From Sapientia aquatica (lineage in GTDB: Bacteria > Pseudomonadota > Gammaproteobacteria > Burkholderiales > Burkholderiaceae_D): DNA of 64,000 bases. A model generated the notes under the pieces. It did no database searches. It worked only from the letters and a program-made list of their open reading frames with translations, and was not told the DNA's origin. This document shows, one piece after another, positions 1-8,987 of the stretch (its first letter is position 1; every line of letters begins with the position of its first letter). The position numbers were made by a program, and so were the translations under genes. The stretch is taken from positions 310,001-374,000 of the forward strand of contig NZ_SMYL01000002.1 of NCBI RefSeq assembly GCF_004358105.1, read 5' to 3'.

Positions 1-1
1 A

Positions 2-103
2 CGTTTCTTCGCTGAGCATTATTTAGTGCAAGCCCAAGGCTTAAAAACAAGCATTGTGTTGGGCAGCGTCGGTACGTTAGCGTTAGCTGCAGAACAGTTC
101 TAA
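2..103 (+). CDS. 3' end of an unidentified gene (partial)
   Basis: An open frame enters from the left edge and ends at TAA 101-103, giving 33 codons with ordinary coding composition. The visible C-terminus ends in ALAAEQF. It is followed 45 bp later by a strong hairpin terminator, which supports a real gene end. The fragment is too short to assign a family, and I do not recognise it. Confidence 0.55.
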   Translation, partial: RFFAEHYLVQAQGLKTSIVLGSVGTLALAAEQF

Positions 104-148
104 GCTAAATCTAGCTAAGCTAAATCAGGTTTAGTTATGGCAGCAATA

Positions 149-186
149 AAAAACGGCCAGTGATTGTTCACTGGCCGTTTTTTTTA
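149..186. terminator. Bidirectional rho-independent terminator
   Basis: The stem AACGGCCAGTGA pairs with TCACTGGCCGTT around a TTGT loop, with A-runs on the left and T-runs on the right. It sits between a gene ending at 103 on the plus strand and one ending at 207 on the minus strand, so it can serve both. Confidence 0.9.
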
Positions 187-206
187 TTCGCTGTCGTGGC
201 TAACGA

Positions 207-635
207 TTAACCGTATAGACCACCCGTAAAAAATAAATCAAAGCTTCTGGCAATCACAGCAATCATTGAACCAGCACTAATTCCCAAGGTGAGCACCAAG
301 ATTAATGCAATCGGCCAGCCGGTATCGGATTTAGTCGTGCTGTTCGCATTAAATATCGCATCCCATTTTTCGTCCGACATCGTGCCAATAATTAAGCACG
401 CTAAAAAGCCAATTAAGCCCGAAAGAATTAAAGGCATCGCAGTAAAAAACGGTTGCACTTGCCCGTGGCTGAGCAGATAAAAAATGATCGACGCCGGCAG
501 GCTAGCTAAATGCAGCCACGCCCATTTGTCGCGGCTGCCGCCCAAATAAAAACGATATAAACCAAGACTGCCACCGAGCGACGCGAGTAGGGCGGCGATG
601 GACTTATTTTTGAAGGAAGTTGGTGTGCTTGTCAT
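207..635 (-). CDS. TM2-domain-like small membrane protein
   Basis: 142 residues. The N-terminal segment (FKNKSIAALLASLGG, then GLYRFYLGG) resembles the TM2 domain, a pair of membrane helices joined by a short turn with a conserved G-x-x-R/H-x-F-Y-L-G motif. Further hydrophobic stretches lie near residues 45-85 and 107-130, so I expect four or so membrane helices in total. TM2 proteins have no general biochemical function, and none is inferred here. It ends just before a bidirectional terminator and starts at ATG 635 with a weak ribosome site. The family call rests on the motif only. Confidence 0.65.
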   Translation of the reverse strand: MTSTPTSFKNKSIAALLASLGGSLGLYRFYLGGSRDKWAWLHLASLPASIIFYLLSHGQVQPFFTAMPLILSGLIGFLACLIIGTMSDEKWDAIFNANSTTKSDTGWPIALILVLTLGISAGSMIAVIARSFDLFFTGGLYG

Positions 636-730
636 AGTGTTCTAACAGGAATGAAGGCCACATTGTACAGAACAATTGCGGCGTGTCAGTGCTAGGTTAG
701 GATCGCAATTGGATTAAGTGCCGACGTGAT

Positions 731-1474
731 TTATTTCACCATAAAAACGGCTAATCTTCCGTCCGTGATGAATTTATCGCCGCCGCCGTTTTTGCCTTCT
801 AATTGCTGTTGGAAGGGCGCGATCCATTGCAGCACTAGGTCGTTGTCGCGCTGTAAATCGGCGATTAACTTATCGCGCTCTTGGTCGACTTGGGCGGCAA
901 TGTGATGAGTAATTTGTCCAGTCGTGTGTGAGACCCCAACGCCCGCATCATAAGTTGCTGCACCGACCCACAAAGGGCGATCAATTGCATCCAAGCGGTC
1001 GGCGCGCCAAAAGCGTACGTGATGACGTTTAGAAGGATTGCCGCCATCGGCTTGTTCAAAAGCGTAATTTTGTTTATGACCTTTAACGTATAAATCGCTC
1101 ACCGGCGCATCGGGATAGGGCTTGTGAAACACGCTATCTTTGGCGATGCGTAATGAACTAGTGAGCGTAATTGGATCGGCTGGAAACCAACCCGCGGCCA
1201 ACATTTTCTTGTGCAAATCGTCTTCGCTACCAACAAATGCCACATTAAACGGATCGCCCGGAATACCGACGGAGGTGTAGGAGCGGGTTCCCACATCGTC
1301 CAAGGCTGGATGACGGTGCTCGACGAATTTCCAGGCCATCGGAACAAATTCATAGGCCAAGCAAAAATAACTTAATGCGCTCGCCAGCACAATAAACACA
1401 GCAATAATGGCGACCCGCAGTCCGTGATTTTTGGGAGTCGATTCTGGTACTGGTATTGTCGAGTCATCGCTCAC
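731..1474 (-). CDS. LssY C-terminal domain protein, membrane-anchored
   Basis: 247 residues, GTG start preceded by AGGA at suitable spacing. One N-terminal membrane helix (about residues 20-42) is followed by a soluble domain. That domain has the hallmarks of the LssY_C family: PGDPFNVAFVGSEDDL, AAGWFPADPITLTSSLRIA, PYPDAPVSDLYV, then HHVRFWRA and HTTGQITHHI. In many bacteria LssY_C is fused behind DedA or PAP2 membrane domains; here it stands alone with one helix. The molecular role of the family is not established. It is separated by 95 bp from the gene downstream on the same strand (ending 207-635), so co-transcription is possible but not shown. Confidence 0.75.
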   Translation of the reverse strand: MSDDSTIPVPESTPKNHGLRVAIIAVFIVLASALSYFCLAYEFVPMAWKFVEHRHPALDDVGTRSYTSVGIPGDPFNVAFVGSEDDLHKKMLAAGWFPADPITLTSSLRIAKDSVFHKPYPDAPVSDLYVKGHKQNYAFEQADGGNPSKRHHVRFWRADRLDAIDRPLWVGAATYDAGVGVSHTTGQITHHIAAQVDQERDKLIADLQRDNDLVLQWIAPFQQQLEGKNGGGDKFITDGRLAVFMVK

Positions 1475-1883
1475 AATGGTGCTTCCTTAAAAATTCCATG
1501 CCGCGAAGTGCAGCACGGTTGTGGCGGAAATGTTTCCTGATTCTAATAGCAAATGCTGCGCCTGACTATGCTTGCGGGAAACATTTATGGATGGGAACGT
1601 GATGCTATTTTATGTTCCTCATGGACGCAAAGTGGTCCTACATATCACACAATTCAATTGCTCAATTGCAGCACAATCATTGCCGAACGGATAATTAATA
1701 ATGCCTATTGGAAATCGTTGCTTTTTGGTATTATCGGGTCAAATTATTAAAAGTACTAAAAAAATAACGCCCCATTAATCCGAGACTCATAGGCAGAATC
1801 GAGCGCGTTTTATTTCAATCAGCAGAGCTTATTTGATTGCGATAGAACCCTCGCAGGTATGCCCGTAGCGATAGAAAATCCAC
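1475..1883. other. Intergenic region, no gene supported
   Basis: 409 bp between divergent genes (minus-strand gene starting at 1474 and plus-strand gene at 1884). A 65-codon open frame at 1553-1750 has no ribosome site or recognisable composition and is left out. The region must hold promoters for both neighbours, but I see no convincing motif. Confidence 0.5.
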
Positions 1884-3200
1884 GTGACTTCGTTCATCAA
1901 TAACGGTACATCGGTAAGTTTAATTCGGTTGTGTTTATACGCCGTGGCTGCTGCTTTGCTGTTGTCAGATGCGCGACTTAACGCCTACAGCGCGCCGCTA
2001 CAAACCGATTCAAGTTTACAAGTTTTGCACTGGTGGACTTCCGATAGCGAGCGTAAAGCGGCGACGCTGTTGGCCAATCGGCTCGGCGACGAAGGTATTG
2101 CTTGGCGTGATGCAGGGATTCCAGGTGGCGCGGGAATCGGCGCTGGCAAGGTGCTCAAAAGCCGCGTTCTGGCCGGTAACGCGCCCGAAGTCACCCAGAT
2201 CATCGGCATCTCGATCCGCGAATGGGACGATTTAGGGTTCTTGCTTGATCTTGATAAAGTCTCGCTCGCTAACAAATGGAATGCCAGCTTTTTCCCGACT
2301 GTTCAAAATCTAATTCAACCGCGCAAACATGTGGTGGCAACCCCGTTGGGAATTCACCGCATTAACACCTTGTTTTACAACCGTAAGATTTTTGCCGCGC
2401 TCAAACTCAACCCGCCCGAAAACTGGGATGAATTAGTCGCCACTGCCGCCAAACTCAAAGCAGCCGGCATTACGCCCTTAGCGCAAAGTAGCGAACCTTG
2501 GCAAGTCACGGCCCTATTTGAAAACCTCATCTTGGCCGAAAGCGGGCCCGAGTATCAGCGCGAATTATTTGTTAAGCAAAGTGTGCCTGCCGCCTTGGAT
2601 CACCGCTTAATCGATGCGCTCGAACGATTGCGTGTGATGAAAACGTGGATGAGTAATCCAGTCGAAGAGCGCCCTTGGCCGGAAGTCGTGCGTCAATTTT
2701 CTAAGCACGAAGCTGCGATGTTAATCATGGGCGATTGGGCTAAAGGCGAATTAAACGGTATGGGTTTTGCGACCGATGATGAGTTCTCGTGCGCTGCCAT
2801 GCCGGGCACAGGCAAATACCATTTGTACAGCGTGGATACGTTCTCCATGTTTGCTAACGATTTGACCCGCGTGTCCGCCCAAGAAAAATTAGCTCGCTTG
2901 ATCGCCACACCGGCGGTGCAAACCGATTACAACGCGATCAAGGGCTCGGTCTCGGTGCGCCGAGATGCCGATCCAAGCAAAATGGATAGCTGCGCTCGCG
3001 CTTCGTGGACCACATTCGCCCAAGGCGCAACGGTGCAAGCCCCGAGCTTGGTACACCGCATGGCAACCGACGAATCAACCCGTGACGCCATCATTGTTTT
3101 GATTCACCGCTACTTTACCGATGACACGGTAACTGCCGCCCAAACACAAAAACGTCTGGCTGCTATTTTTCATACGTTTAATATCAATAACCACAGATAG
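1884..3200 (+). CDS. Periplasmic sugar-binding protein (family 1 SBP), orphan beside a two-component system
   Basis: 438 residues, GTG start. An N-terminal hydrophobic segment near residues 14-30 is a probable Sec signal peptide. The mature part reads as a family 1 extracellular solute-binding protein of CUT1 sugar transporters: LQVLHWWTSDSE at the mature N-terminus, PLGIHRINTLFYNRKIF at the hinge, PPENWDEL, and AAMLIMGDWAKGEL. It resembles the glucose/mannose-binding GltB group. No permease or ATPase follows; instead a response regulator starts 30 bp downstream. In pseudomonads the gltR/gtrS regulators sit beside a full gltBFGK transporter. Inference: this protein either feeds a transporter encoded elsewhere or presents ligand to the adjacent sensor kinase. 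Confidence 0.85.
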   Translation: MTSFINNGTSVSLIRLCLYAVAAALLLSDARLNAYSAPLQTDSSLQVLHWWTSDSERKAATLLANRLGDEGIAWRDAGIPGGAGIGAGKVLKSRVLAGNAPEVTQIIGISIREWDDLGFLLDLDKVSLANKWNASFFPTVQNLIQPRKHVVATPLGIHRINTLFYNRKIFAALKLNPPENWDELVATAAKLKAAGITPLAQSSEPWQVTALFENLILAESGPEYQRELFVKQSVPAALDHRLIDALERLRVMKTWMSNPVEERPWPEVVRQFSKHEAAMLIMGDWAKGELNGMGFATDDEFSCAAMPGTGKYHLYSVDTFSMFANDLTRVSAQEKLARLIATPAVQTDYNAIKGSVSVRRDADPSKMDSCARASWTTFAQGATVQAPSLVHRMATDESTRDAIIVLIHRYFTDDTVTAAQTQKRLAAIFHTFNINNHR

Positions 3201-3230
3201 CCGCAAGCCAAGCCTAGTTCAGGAAAAAAC

Positions 3231-3947
3231 ATGACCCGTAAAATTCTCATCGTGGATGACGACCAAAAAACTCGCTTGCTGCTCAAAACTTATCTGGAAA
3301 AAAATCAGTACGAAGTCAAACTGTCGCACAACGGGGAAAGTTTTCTCAACGAGTTTTCTAGCCAAGTCGACCAATTATCGTTAGTGATTTTGGATGTGAT
3401 GTTGCCTGATACCGATGGCTTTGCCTTGTGTAAAATTGTGCGTCAGCGTTCCAACGTGCCCATCATTATGTTGACCGCCAGTTCGGATGAAACCGATCGT
3501 ATCGTCGGCCTGGAATTAGGTGCCGATGATTACATGGCTAAGCCGTACAGCCCGCGGGAGTTGTTAGCGCGAATTAAAGCGATTTTGCGCCGCTATGCCG
3601 CGGAAGCGCCGGCGGTGGCGAATCGTTATTACCGCTTCGTTGGCTTTACGATGGATTTGGTGGAGCGCAAAGTCGTTGATAACAATGGCGTGCAAGTAGC
3701 GCTCACCGGTTTGGATTACGAACTGCTGAAATATTTTGTTGAGCATCCGGGCGAAGTGTTAGACCGCAATGTCTTAAGCGAGCAAACACGCGGGCGCGAT
3801 GTGGGGCCGCTTGATCGGACCTTGGATGTGCAGATTAGTCGTTTGCGTTTGCTGCTGAAAGACGATAGCAAACAATTCGCATTGATCAAAACAGTACGCG
3901 GCGCTGGCTATGTATTCTCTGCTGATGTGAGCGTGGCCAGTGTCTAG
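3231..3947 (+). CDS. OmpR-family response regulator (GltR-like)
   Basis: 238 residues. The receiver domain (1-120) has the acidic pocket D9-D11, phosphoacceptor D55 in VILDVMLPD, T82 and K104 in MAKPYSP. The C-terminal winged helix (about 135-232) has TGLDYELLKYF and a LDVQISRLRLLL recognition region. It lies 30 bp after the binding-protein gene and overlaps the kinase gene by 8 bp, so the three are probably one transcript. From context it probably controls sugar uptake genes, with the receptor and transporter at 6162-10313 as plausible targets. The targets are inferred, not shown. Confidence 0.93.
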   Translation: MTRKILIVDDDQKTRLLLKTYLEKNQYEVKLSHNGESFLNEFSSQVDQLSLVILDVMLPDTDGFALCKIVRQRSNVPIIMLTASSDETDRIVGLELGADDYMAKPYSPRELLARIKAILRRYAAEAPAVANRYYRFVGFTMDLVERKVVDNNGVQVALTGLDYELLKYFVEHPGEVLDRNVLSEQTRGRDVGPLDRTLDVQISRLRLLLKDDSKQFALIKTVRGAGYVFSADVSVASV

Positions 3948-5394
3948 CCAGCGGATTGCATGGCGCTGGTTGCCGCAGTCATTGCTTGGGCGACTATCGT
4001 TGGTGATGGTGTTCGGTGTGCTCATTACGCAATTAGTAGGCAGCGTCATCTGGGCCACTCAGCAACGAGCCAAGGCAGAAATTGAAGCCAAGATGGCGGC
4101 GCAATATTTAGCCCATAGCGCATCAAGCTCAATTCGATTTTTTAGTAGCTTGCCGCCCAATTACCGCACGGTGCTGATTCAGCAATTTCGCGAAATGGGC
4201 GGTACACGATTCTTTGTGCAAGCCAATAATGCGCTCGTGCCGATTACCGAAATCGAGCCACAAAAGTTAGCCCAAACCGTTAAGGACAAAATCGGCGCAA
4301 CGCTCAAGCAGGATTTGCCGAACAGCCCTGAATTTCACTTGGCCTTTGCATGGCCCGATCAATTAACGACCACCGCTGACGGCATGCGGATAGGCGATTT
4401 GCCTGAGAGTTGGGTGCAACACATTCTGTTGATTAAGCCCGATCCTGCGCCAATCTTGGTGATTCAAACTGAGCTGGAACCGGGCAATTGGCTGTACCTG
4501 GCGACCTTAATGCCCAATCCGTATTTTTTGAATGGCAACGACCCATTGTCGTTCGATCGGCTGGCGCTAGAAGGTTTGTCGCTGGCTGCCGTGTTGCTGC
4601 TGTCGTTTATGGTGGTGCGTTGGATTACCCGTCCGTTGGCGGCCTTGTCGGATGCAGCCGAAGCGTTTGGTAACGGCGAACACATGCCGGAATTGCCCGA
4701 AACCGGTAGCCGCGAGTTCATCAATACTGCGCGCGCATTCAGTGCCATGCGCCAGCGCATCCAGCGGTATCTAGAAGACCGTGAACGTTTGTTTATTTCG
4801 ATCTCACACGATTTGCGTACCCCGATTACGCGCTTAAAACTACGCTCAGAATTGCTCGACGACGATGTGCTGCGCGGCGAGTTTGAAGAAGATTTAGACG
4901 ACTTGGACATGATGGTCAAAGGCGCTTTGCAGTTTGTAAAAGACAGCGATATCCACGAAAACCCAGCCGAAGTGCGGCTCGATCCGCTTATTCGTCGTTT
5001 GGTTCGAAGTGCGCACTTAGCTAAGCATCAGGTTGACTTTATCGAATCGGGTCTGACTGTGCGTGGTAAGCCGTTAGCGCTAAAGCGAGCGATTGGTAAT
5101 TTGCTCGATAACGCTTTGTTCTACGGTGAGCGCGCCGAAATCAGCGTCTATCGCACGGATGACGATTTCGTCGCGATTCAAATTCGCGATCATGGTCCCG
5201 GTGTGCCCGACGATGCGTTTTCCAGTTTGTTTGACCCTTATGTGCGGCTGGTGCATGGACGGGAACAAAACGAGGGTGGCTTGGGGTTGGGCCTAGGCAT
5301 TGCGCGCAGCGTCATTGAGTCGCATGGCGGGCAACTTATCTTAGAGAATCATCCACAGGGCGGATTGGTCGCCACAATTAAACTTCCGCATTAG
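3940..5394 (+). CDS. Sensor histidine kinase (EnvZ/GtrS type)
   Basis: 484 residues, GTG start overlapping the regulator's stop. Membrane helices lie near residues 16-40 and 205-228, enclosing a periplasmic sensor domain of about 165 residues. HAMP follows at about 229-280. The HisKA phosphoacceptor is H290 in ISISHDLRTPITRLK. The ATPase domain has NLLDNALFYGE (N-box), RDHGPGVPD (G1) and GGLGLGLGIARSV (G2). All kinase motifs are intact. The partner is the regulator at 3231-3947. The sugar-binding protein upstream suggests the periplasmic domain senses a sugar or a sugar-loaded binding protein; this is inference. Confidence 0.93.
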   Translation: MSSQRIAWRWLPQSLLGRLSLVMVFGVLITQLVGSVIWATQQRAKAEIEAKMAAQYLAHSASSSIRFFSSLPPNYRTVLIQQFREMGGTRFFVQANNALVPITEIEPQKLAQTVKDKIGATLKQDLPNSPEFHLAFAWPDQLTTTADGMRIGDLPESWVQHILLIKPDPAPILVIQTELEPGNWLYLATLMPNPYFLNGNDPLSFDRLALEGLSLAAVLLLSFMVVRWITRPLAALSDAAEAFGNGEHMPELPETGSREFINTARAFSAMRQRIQRYLEDRERLFISISHDLRTPITRLKLRSELLDDDVLRGEFEEDLDDLDMMVKGALQFVKDSDIHENPAEVRLDPLIRRLVRSAHLAKHQVDFIESGLTVRGKPLALKRAIGNLLDNALFYGERAEISVYRTDDDFVAIQIRDHGPGVPDDAFSSLFDPYVRLVHGREQNEGGLGLGLGIARSVIESHGGQLILENHPQGGLVATIKLPH

Positions 5395-5416
5395 TTTCCG
5401 CCCGCCGCGATTGTCA

Positions 5417-5457
5417 AAAGCCTCGGTGTTATTTCAAAAATGCCGCGGCTTTTTTTG
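5417..5457 (+). terminator. Terminator after the two-component operon
   Basis: AAAGCCTCGG pairs with CCGCGGCTTT (one mismatch) across a 15-16 nt loop and is followed by a T-run. It lies 22 bp after the kinase stop. Confidence 0.7.
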
Positions 5458-5910
5458 TGTGCGTCCAACACTCCAAGATGAGTTTTGTTAAGTTTTGTAA
5501 GGATAGTTTAAGTTTTATTTTTAACTGTCTTTCTTTGTCTTACGCTCATCTTCGTGCAGCACTGGTATTACCTAGCGAATTTCATTTTTGATGTTTAGCT
5601 CAGGTAAGGAAATGTAAGGCTAAGTGCCTAATATTTCTTTAAATTCCATTTAAATCAATGACTTAATTTGCTTGCGTGGATTTTATTGCAAATGCTTCCA
5701 TTACAATTCTTGCGCTGTTAGCATCAGTTCCGTTGCTTAACTATCCATTTAGAAGTAGTCGCATGCTTAATGCGGCGACCGGTTTTGCAAGCATTGAAAG
5801 GATTTTTAACGTGGTGCAAACCACGCTACCGTTAGCCATGCCACCCCCCAGTTGTATGGTTATTTGGACGCCCAATGCGGCGTCATTTTTTTGCTACAAA
5901 ACCTAACTTG

Positions 5911-6006
5911 ACCGATAGAAGTTTCCTCAAAAAGGAGGTGCAATAACCTGAACGGGCTGGGCTTACCTGAGCACCACAGGACCAGCAAGTTGCCGCGTTA
6001 TCGGTT
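5911..6006 (+). promoter_or_regulatory. Possible structured 5' leader of the receptor gene
   Basis: ACCGATA at 5911-5917 can pair with TATCGGT at 5999-6005. Inside lie a CCTC/GAGG hairpin (5925-5938) and a CCTG/CAGG helix (5947-5980). It ends about 155 bp before the receptor start. I match it to no known riboswitch class; the fold is a hand prediction. Confidence 0.3.
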
Positions 6007-6161
6007 AGGAAAATTGCTTAGTTCAACACAGGGGATATTAAGAATCGCTTTATTTTTGCTGGATTGGTTGATTGGTCTACTCGAGCAAAAAACGATGTTG
6101 TAGTTCATGTTTTGCATGTCATAAAAAAGTAATTAACTATTAAAACACTAGGAGATTTTGT

Positions 6162-8849
6162 ATGACTCAGCCGTTATTTAAGAAAAAAATTCTACCCAGC
6201 TTAATCGCCATGATGGTGGGTAGCGTTGCATTCCAAGTTGCCTTGGCCGATGAACCGCAAAGCGCAGCGCCCGCAGCCACTGCGCCAGACGGTGCGCCGC
6301 AGGTAATTGAAGTGGTCGGTATCCGCGAAACATTGAACAAAAACTTGGCAACCAAGCGCGATTCACAGAACGTGATGGACTCGGTATCTGCCGAGGACGT
6401 CGGTAAATTCCCAGATAAAAACATTGGCGACGCTTTGCAGCGCGTGCCAGGTGTGACTGTCGAAAATAAATTAGGCGTGAATCGCGACGTTTTTATTCGC
6501 GGTACGAACAAAGATTTGAACTTGGCGCAGTTGAATGGTCAAGACGTTGCTTCCGCCTACTGGTGGGCTAACGATCAACAATCTCGCGGCTTTAGTTTTG
6601 ATATTTTGCCGTCCGAAATCATCTCCAGCATGGACATTTATAAGAGCCCATCCGCCGATCAAAACGAAGGCAGTATTGGTGGCTTGATCAACGTTAAAAC
6701 ACGTAAGCCGTTCCAATTCAAAGAGCAATTGACGGCCCAATTCGCGGTGGAAGAAGTCTATAGCACATTGCCCAAGAAATACGATCCGCAATTGTCTGGA
6801 ATGGTGAATTGGAAAAATGAGCAAAACACGTTCGGTGTGTTATTTGCCTTGAACGATCAAAAGCAAACGTTGCAACGTAACGGTTTAGAAAACTTCACCG
6901 ACGGCGGTTCGCAATACAACGTGGTCAATTCGCAAACCGGCGCAGTGACCCAAAACGTGATGGCAGCGTGGGGCGGTGGTACACCGATATTCCAACAAGA
7001 CCGCAAACGCACTACTGAGAATTTAGTGTTGGAATTCCGTCCAAATCGCCAGACCGATATTTCGGTCAGCTTCTTGAACACCAACATGAATTTGGATAAC
7101 AGCAACCAAAACTATTTGTGGTTGTGGGGCGGTGTCGCAACACCAGCAGCAGCGGGTGCAACAACAGGTAAGAGCGGCACATTGACGATCACGAATCCCG
7201 TCATCATCAACACACCAACTGGCCCAGCCTTGGTGGGCGGCACTGCCAACACCGCCGGCACGGGCCAAAACGTGAATGGTTACCCAATTGGCGGTAACTT
7301 AGCGTTTGAGCCTATCTTCCGTAAAGCCTATGTCGATTCACAAGTGTTTGATGTCGATGGCACTTACAAAGGCGAAGGTTGGTTGTTCCACGGTCAAGCA
7401 GGCGCAACCAATGCCAAAGGTGGAAGTAAGCATGATTACGATATGTGGTTCGGTGCTCCATCGTCGATCACAACCAACACCAATGGTAACGACACGTTTG
7501 GCGTAGCGTATAACTCCATCAATCCAACTAATCCGAATGTATTGTCGCTGTTGAGCGCGCACGATAATCCACGTGAGATGAAATCGACCGAAAATTATGC
7601 GCAGGGCGATTTGTCGATTGATGTTAACAGCTCGTTTATCCGTGATGTGAAGTTCGGCGTAAAAATTAGCGACGCGACCAATAAGAATACCCAACAAAGT
7701 GCTACCGATGGCCCAGGTCAACCAGGCTGGCAGTCATTGTCTTTGGCTTCGGTATCGACTGGCTCAACACCAGTACTCAATAGTGCGGCGGGTGCCTTAA
7801 GTCAGTTTGCGATGGTTAATAACGGCGCTTTCTGGAATACCGTTGTGCCTATGTATAACCAAGGTATGGTGTACAGCAATAACTGGGCGGCCGATTACAG
7901 CATTAAAGAGCAAATTACCGCTGCTTACGGTAAAGCCGATTTTGAAGTGGATAAATTGCGCGGCGATTTTGGTTTGCGTTTAGTAAAAACTGCTGACAGC
8001 TCAACCGGCTATGAAAAGCTGCAAGGCGCGACAAACTATTCGTCCGTCACAGTGGATCATTCTTACACCGATGCGTTACCAAGTTTAAACGTGGTGTACG
8101 ACTTGCGTAAAGACTTGATCTTGCGCGGTGCCGTATCACGCGGCATGGCACGTCCAGACTGGTCGCAATTAAGCCCGGCCTTGACACCAGACGGCACGAT
8201 TACGAATAAGTATTCAGGTGGTAATCCGACCTTGAAGCCTTACCACGCTAATCAAATCGAAGCCGGCTTTGAATGGTACTTTGCCGATGCTTCCATGTTG
8301 TCGGCGACCGCATTTGCCAAACGCTTGGATACGTTCATCTACACTAGTTCGGATTTCGAAACGGTCAACGGCGTCGCCTCGCAAGTGGTACATTCAGTCA
8401 ATGCGAATTCTGGCGCGTCGATTAATGGTCTGGAACTGCAATGGCAACAACCGCTTGGCGCGGGTTTCGGTATGGTCACTAACTTGACATTGACGAATGC
8501 AAAATCCAACGCCACAGCAGAAGGTCAACCAGCGGAAGTCGTGGGTAACTCGAAATCGTATTTCAACTATTCGGCGTACTACGAGAAAAACGGTTTCAGT
8601 GCACGTTTGTCGTATAACTACCGTTCGAAAACCTACGGTGGCTTCGATGAAGGCGGTCAAGACATCACTAGCGCCTACGGTCAATTTGATGCCAACGCAA
8701 GTTACGATCTGACGCCTAATCTGAGCTTGTTCGCTACCGGCGTGAACTTGAATAACGAAAAAGTGCACATGAATACTACCGCTGGAATTCCGGTTGGTAC
8801 GTATGAAAACGGTTCCCGTTACAGCTTGGGCTTGCGTGGTAAGTTCTAA
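6162..8849 (+). CDS. TonB-dependent receptor (TonB-Xanth-Caul type, sugar-related)
   Basis: 895 residues. A signal peptide (about 1-29, ending VALADE) leads to a TonB box in IEVVGIRE. The plug domain has SVSAEDVGKFPDKNIGDALQRVPGV, shown here only as its key parts: AEDVGKFPDKN and ALQRVPGV, then VFIRGT. The beta-barrel ends in an aromatic residue (LGLRGKF), as outer-membrane barrels do. This subfamily is common in proteobacteria that import plant or algal oligosaccharides. A good ribosome site (AGGAG) precedes ATG 6162, and a terminator follows. The GluP-type transporter downstream suggests a sugar or glucoside substrate taken across the outer membrane with TonB energy. The exact substrate is unknown. 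Confidence 0.93.
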   Translation: MTQPLFKKKILPSLIAMMVGSVAFQVALADEPQSAAPAATAPDGAPQVIEVVGIRETLNKNLATKRDSQNVMDSVSAEDVGKFPDKNIGDALQRVPGVTVENKLGVNRDVFIRGTNKDLNLAQLNGQDVASAYWWANDQQSRGFSFDILPSEIISSMDIYKSPSADQNEGSIGGLINVKTRKPFQFKEQLTAQFAVEEVYSTLPKKYDPQLSGMVNWKNEQNTFGVLFALNDQKQTLQRNGLENFTDGGSQYNVVNSQTGAVTQNVMAAWGGGTPIFQQDRKRTTENLVLEFRPNRQTDISVSFLNTNMNLDNSNQNYLWLWGGVATPAAAGATTGKSGTLTITNPVIINTPTGPALVGGTANTAGTGQNVNGYPIGGNLAFEPIFRKAYVDSQVFDVDGTYKGEGWLFHGQAGATNAKGGSKHDYDMWFGAPSSITTNTNGNDTFGVAYNSINPTNPNVLSLLSAHDNPREMKSTENYAQGDLSIDVNSSFIRDVKFGVKISDATNKNTQQSATDGPGQPGWQSLSLASVSTGSTPVLNSAAGALSQFAMVNNGAFWNTVVPMYNQGMVYSNNWAADYSIKEQITAAYGKADFEVDKLRGDFGLRLVKTADSSTGYEKLQGATNYSSVTVDHSYTDALPSLNVVYDLRKDLILRGAVSRGMARPDWSQLSPALTPDGTITNKYSGGNPTLKPYHANQIEAGFEWYFADASMLSATAFAKRLDTFIYTSSDFETVNGVASQVVHSVNANSGASINGLELQWQQPLGAGFGMVTNLTLTNAKSNATAEGQPAEVVGNSKSYFNYSAYYEKNGFSARLSYNYRSKTYGGFDEGGQDITSAYGQFDANASYDLTPNLSLFATGVNLNNEKVHMNTTAGIPVGTYENGSRYSLGLRGKF

Positions 8850-8894
8850 TCAGCCTGTGATCATTGAAGGATGAATTTTTAATGATCGGTTGGT

Positions 8895-8927
8895 AAAAAG
8901 CCTCCCAATCTTGGGGGGCTTTTTTTC
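8895..8927 (+). terminator. Terminator after the TonB-dependent receptor
   Basis: AAAAAGCCTCCC pairs with the following GGGGGGCTTTTTT around an AATCTT loop. Confidence 0.9.
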
Positions 8928-8987
8928 CGGTTCTACACATTCCAAGTTTGGTGATGTTTAACGTATTTTAATAATGTGGAATTTGTT

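Larger units (their letters stand above)
5395..6161. other. Long intergenic leader of the TonB-dependent receptor gene
   Basis: 767 bp without a supported gene. It holds the terminator at 5417-5457, AT-rich sequence around 5490-5680, and a stretch at 5911-6006 that can fold into a closed multi-helix structure (listed separately). A 76-codon frame at 5676-5906 has no ribosome site and no recognisable product. No inverted repeat resembling a LacI or GntR operator was evident. Confidence 0.55.

Noticed and set aside
1553-1750. 65-codon gene between divergent genes
   Set aside because: No ribosome site, no family features, and it lies where promoters are expected.
5676-5906. Small gene in the receptor upstream region
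   Set aside because: 76 codons with no ribosome site and no recognisable composition.
5700-6161. Cobalamin riboswitch before the TonB-dependent receptor
   Set aside because: The conserved core sequence of that riboswitch class is not found, and the receptor belongs to a sugar-related subfamily.
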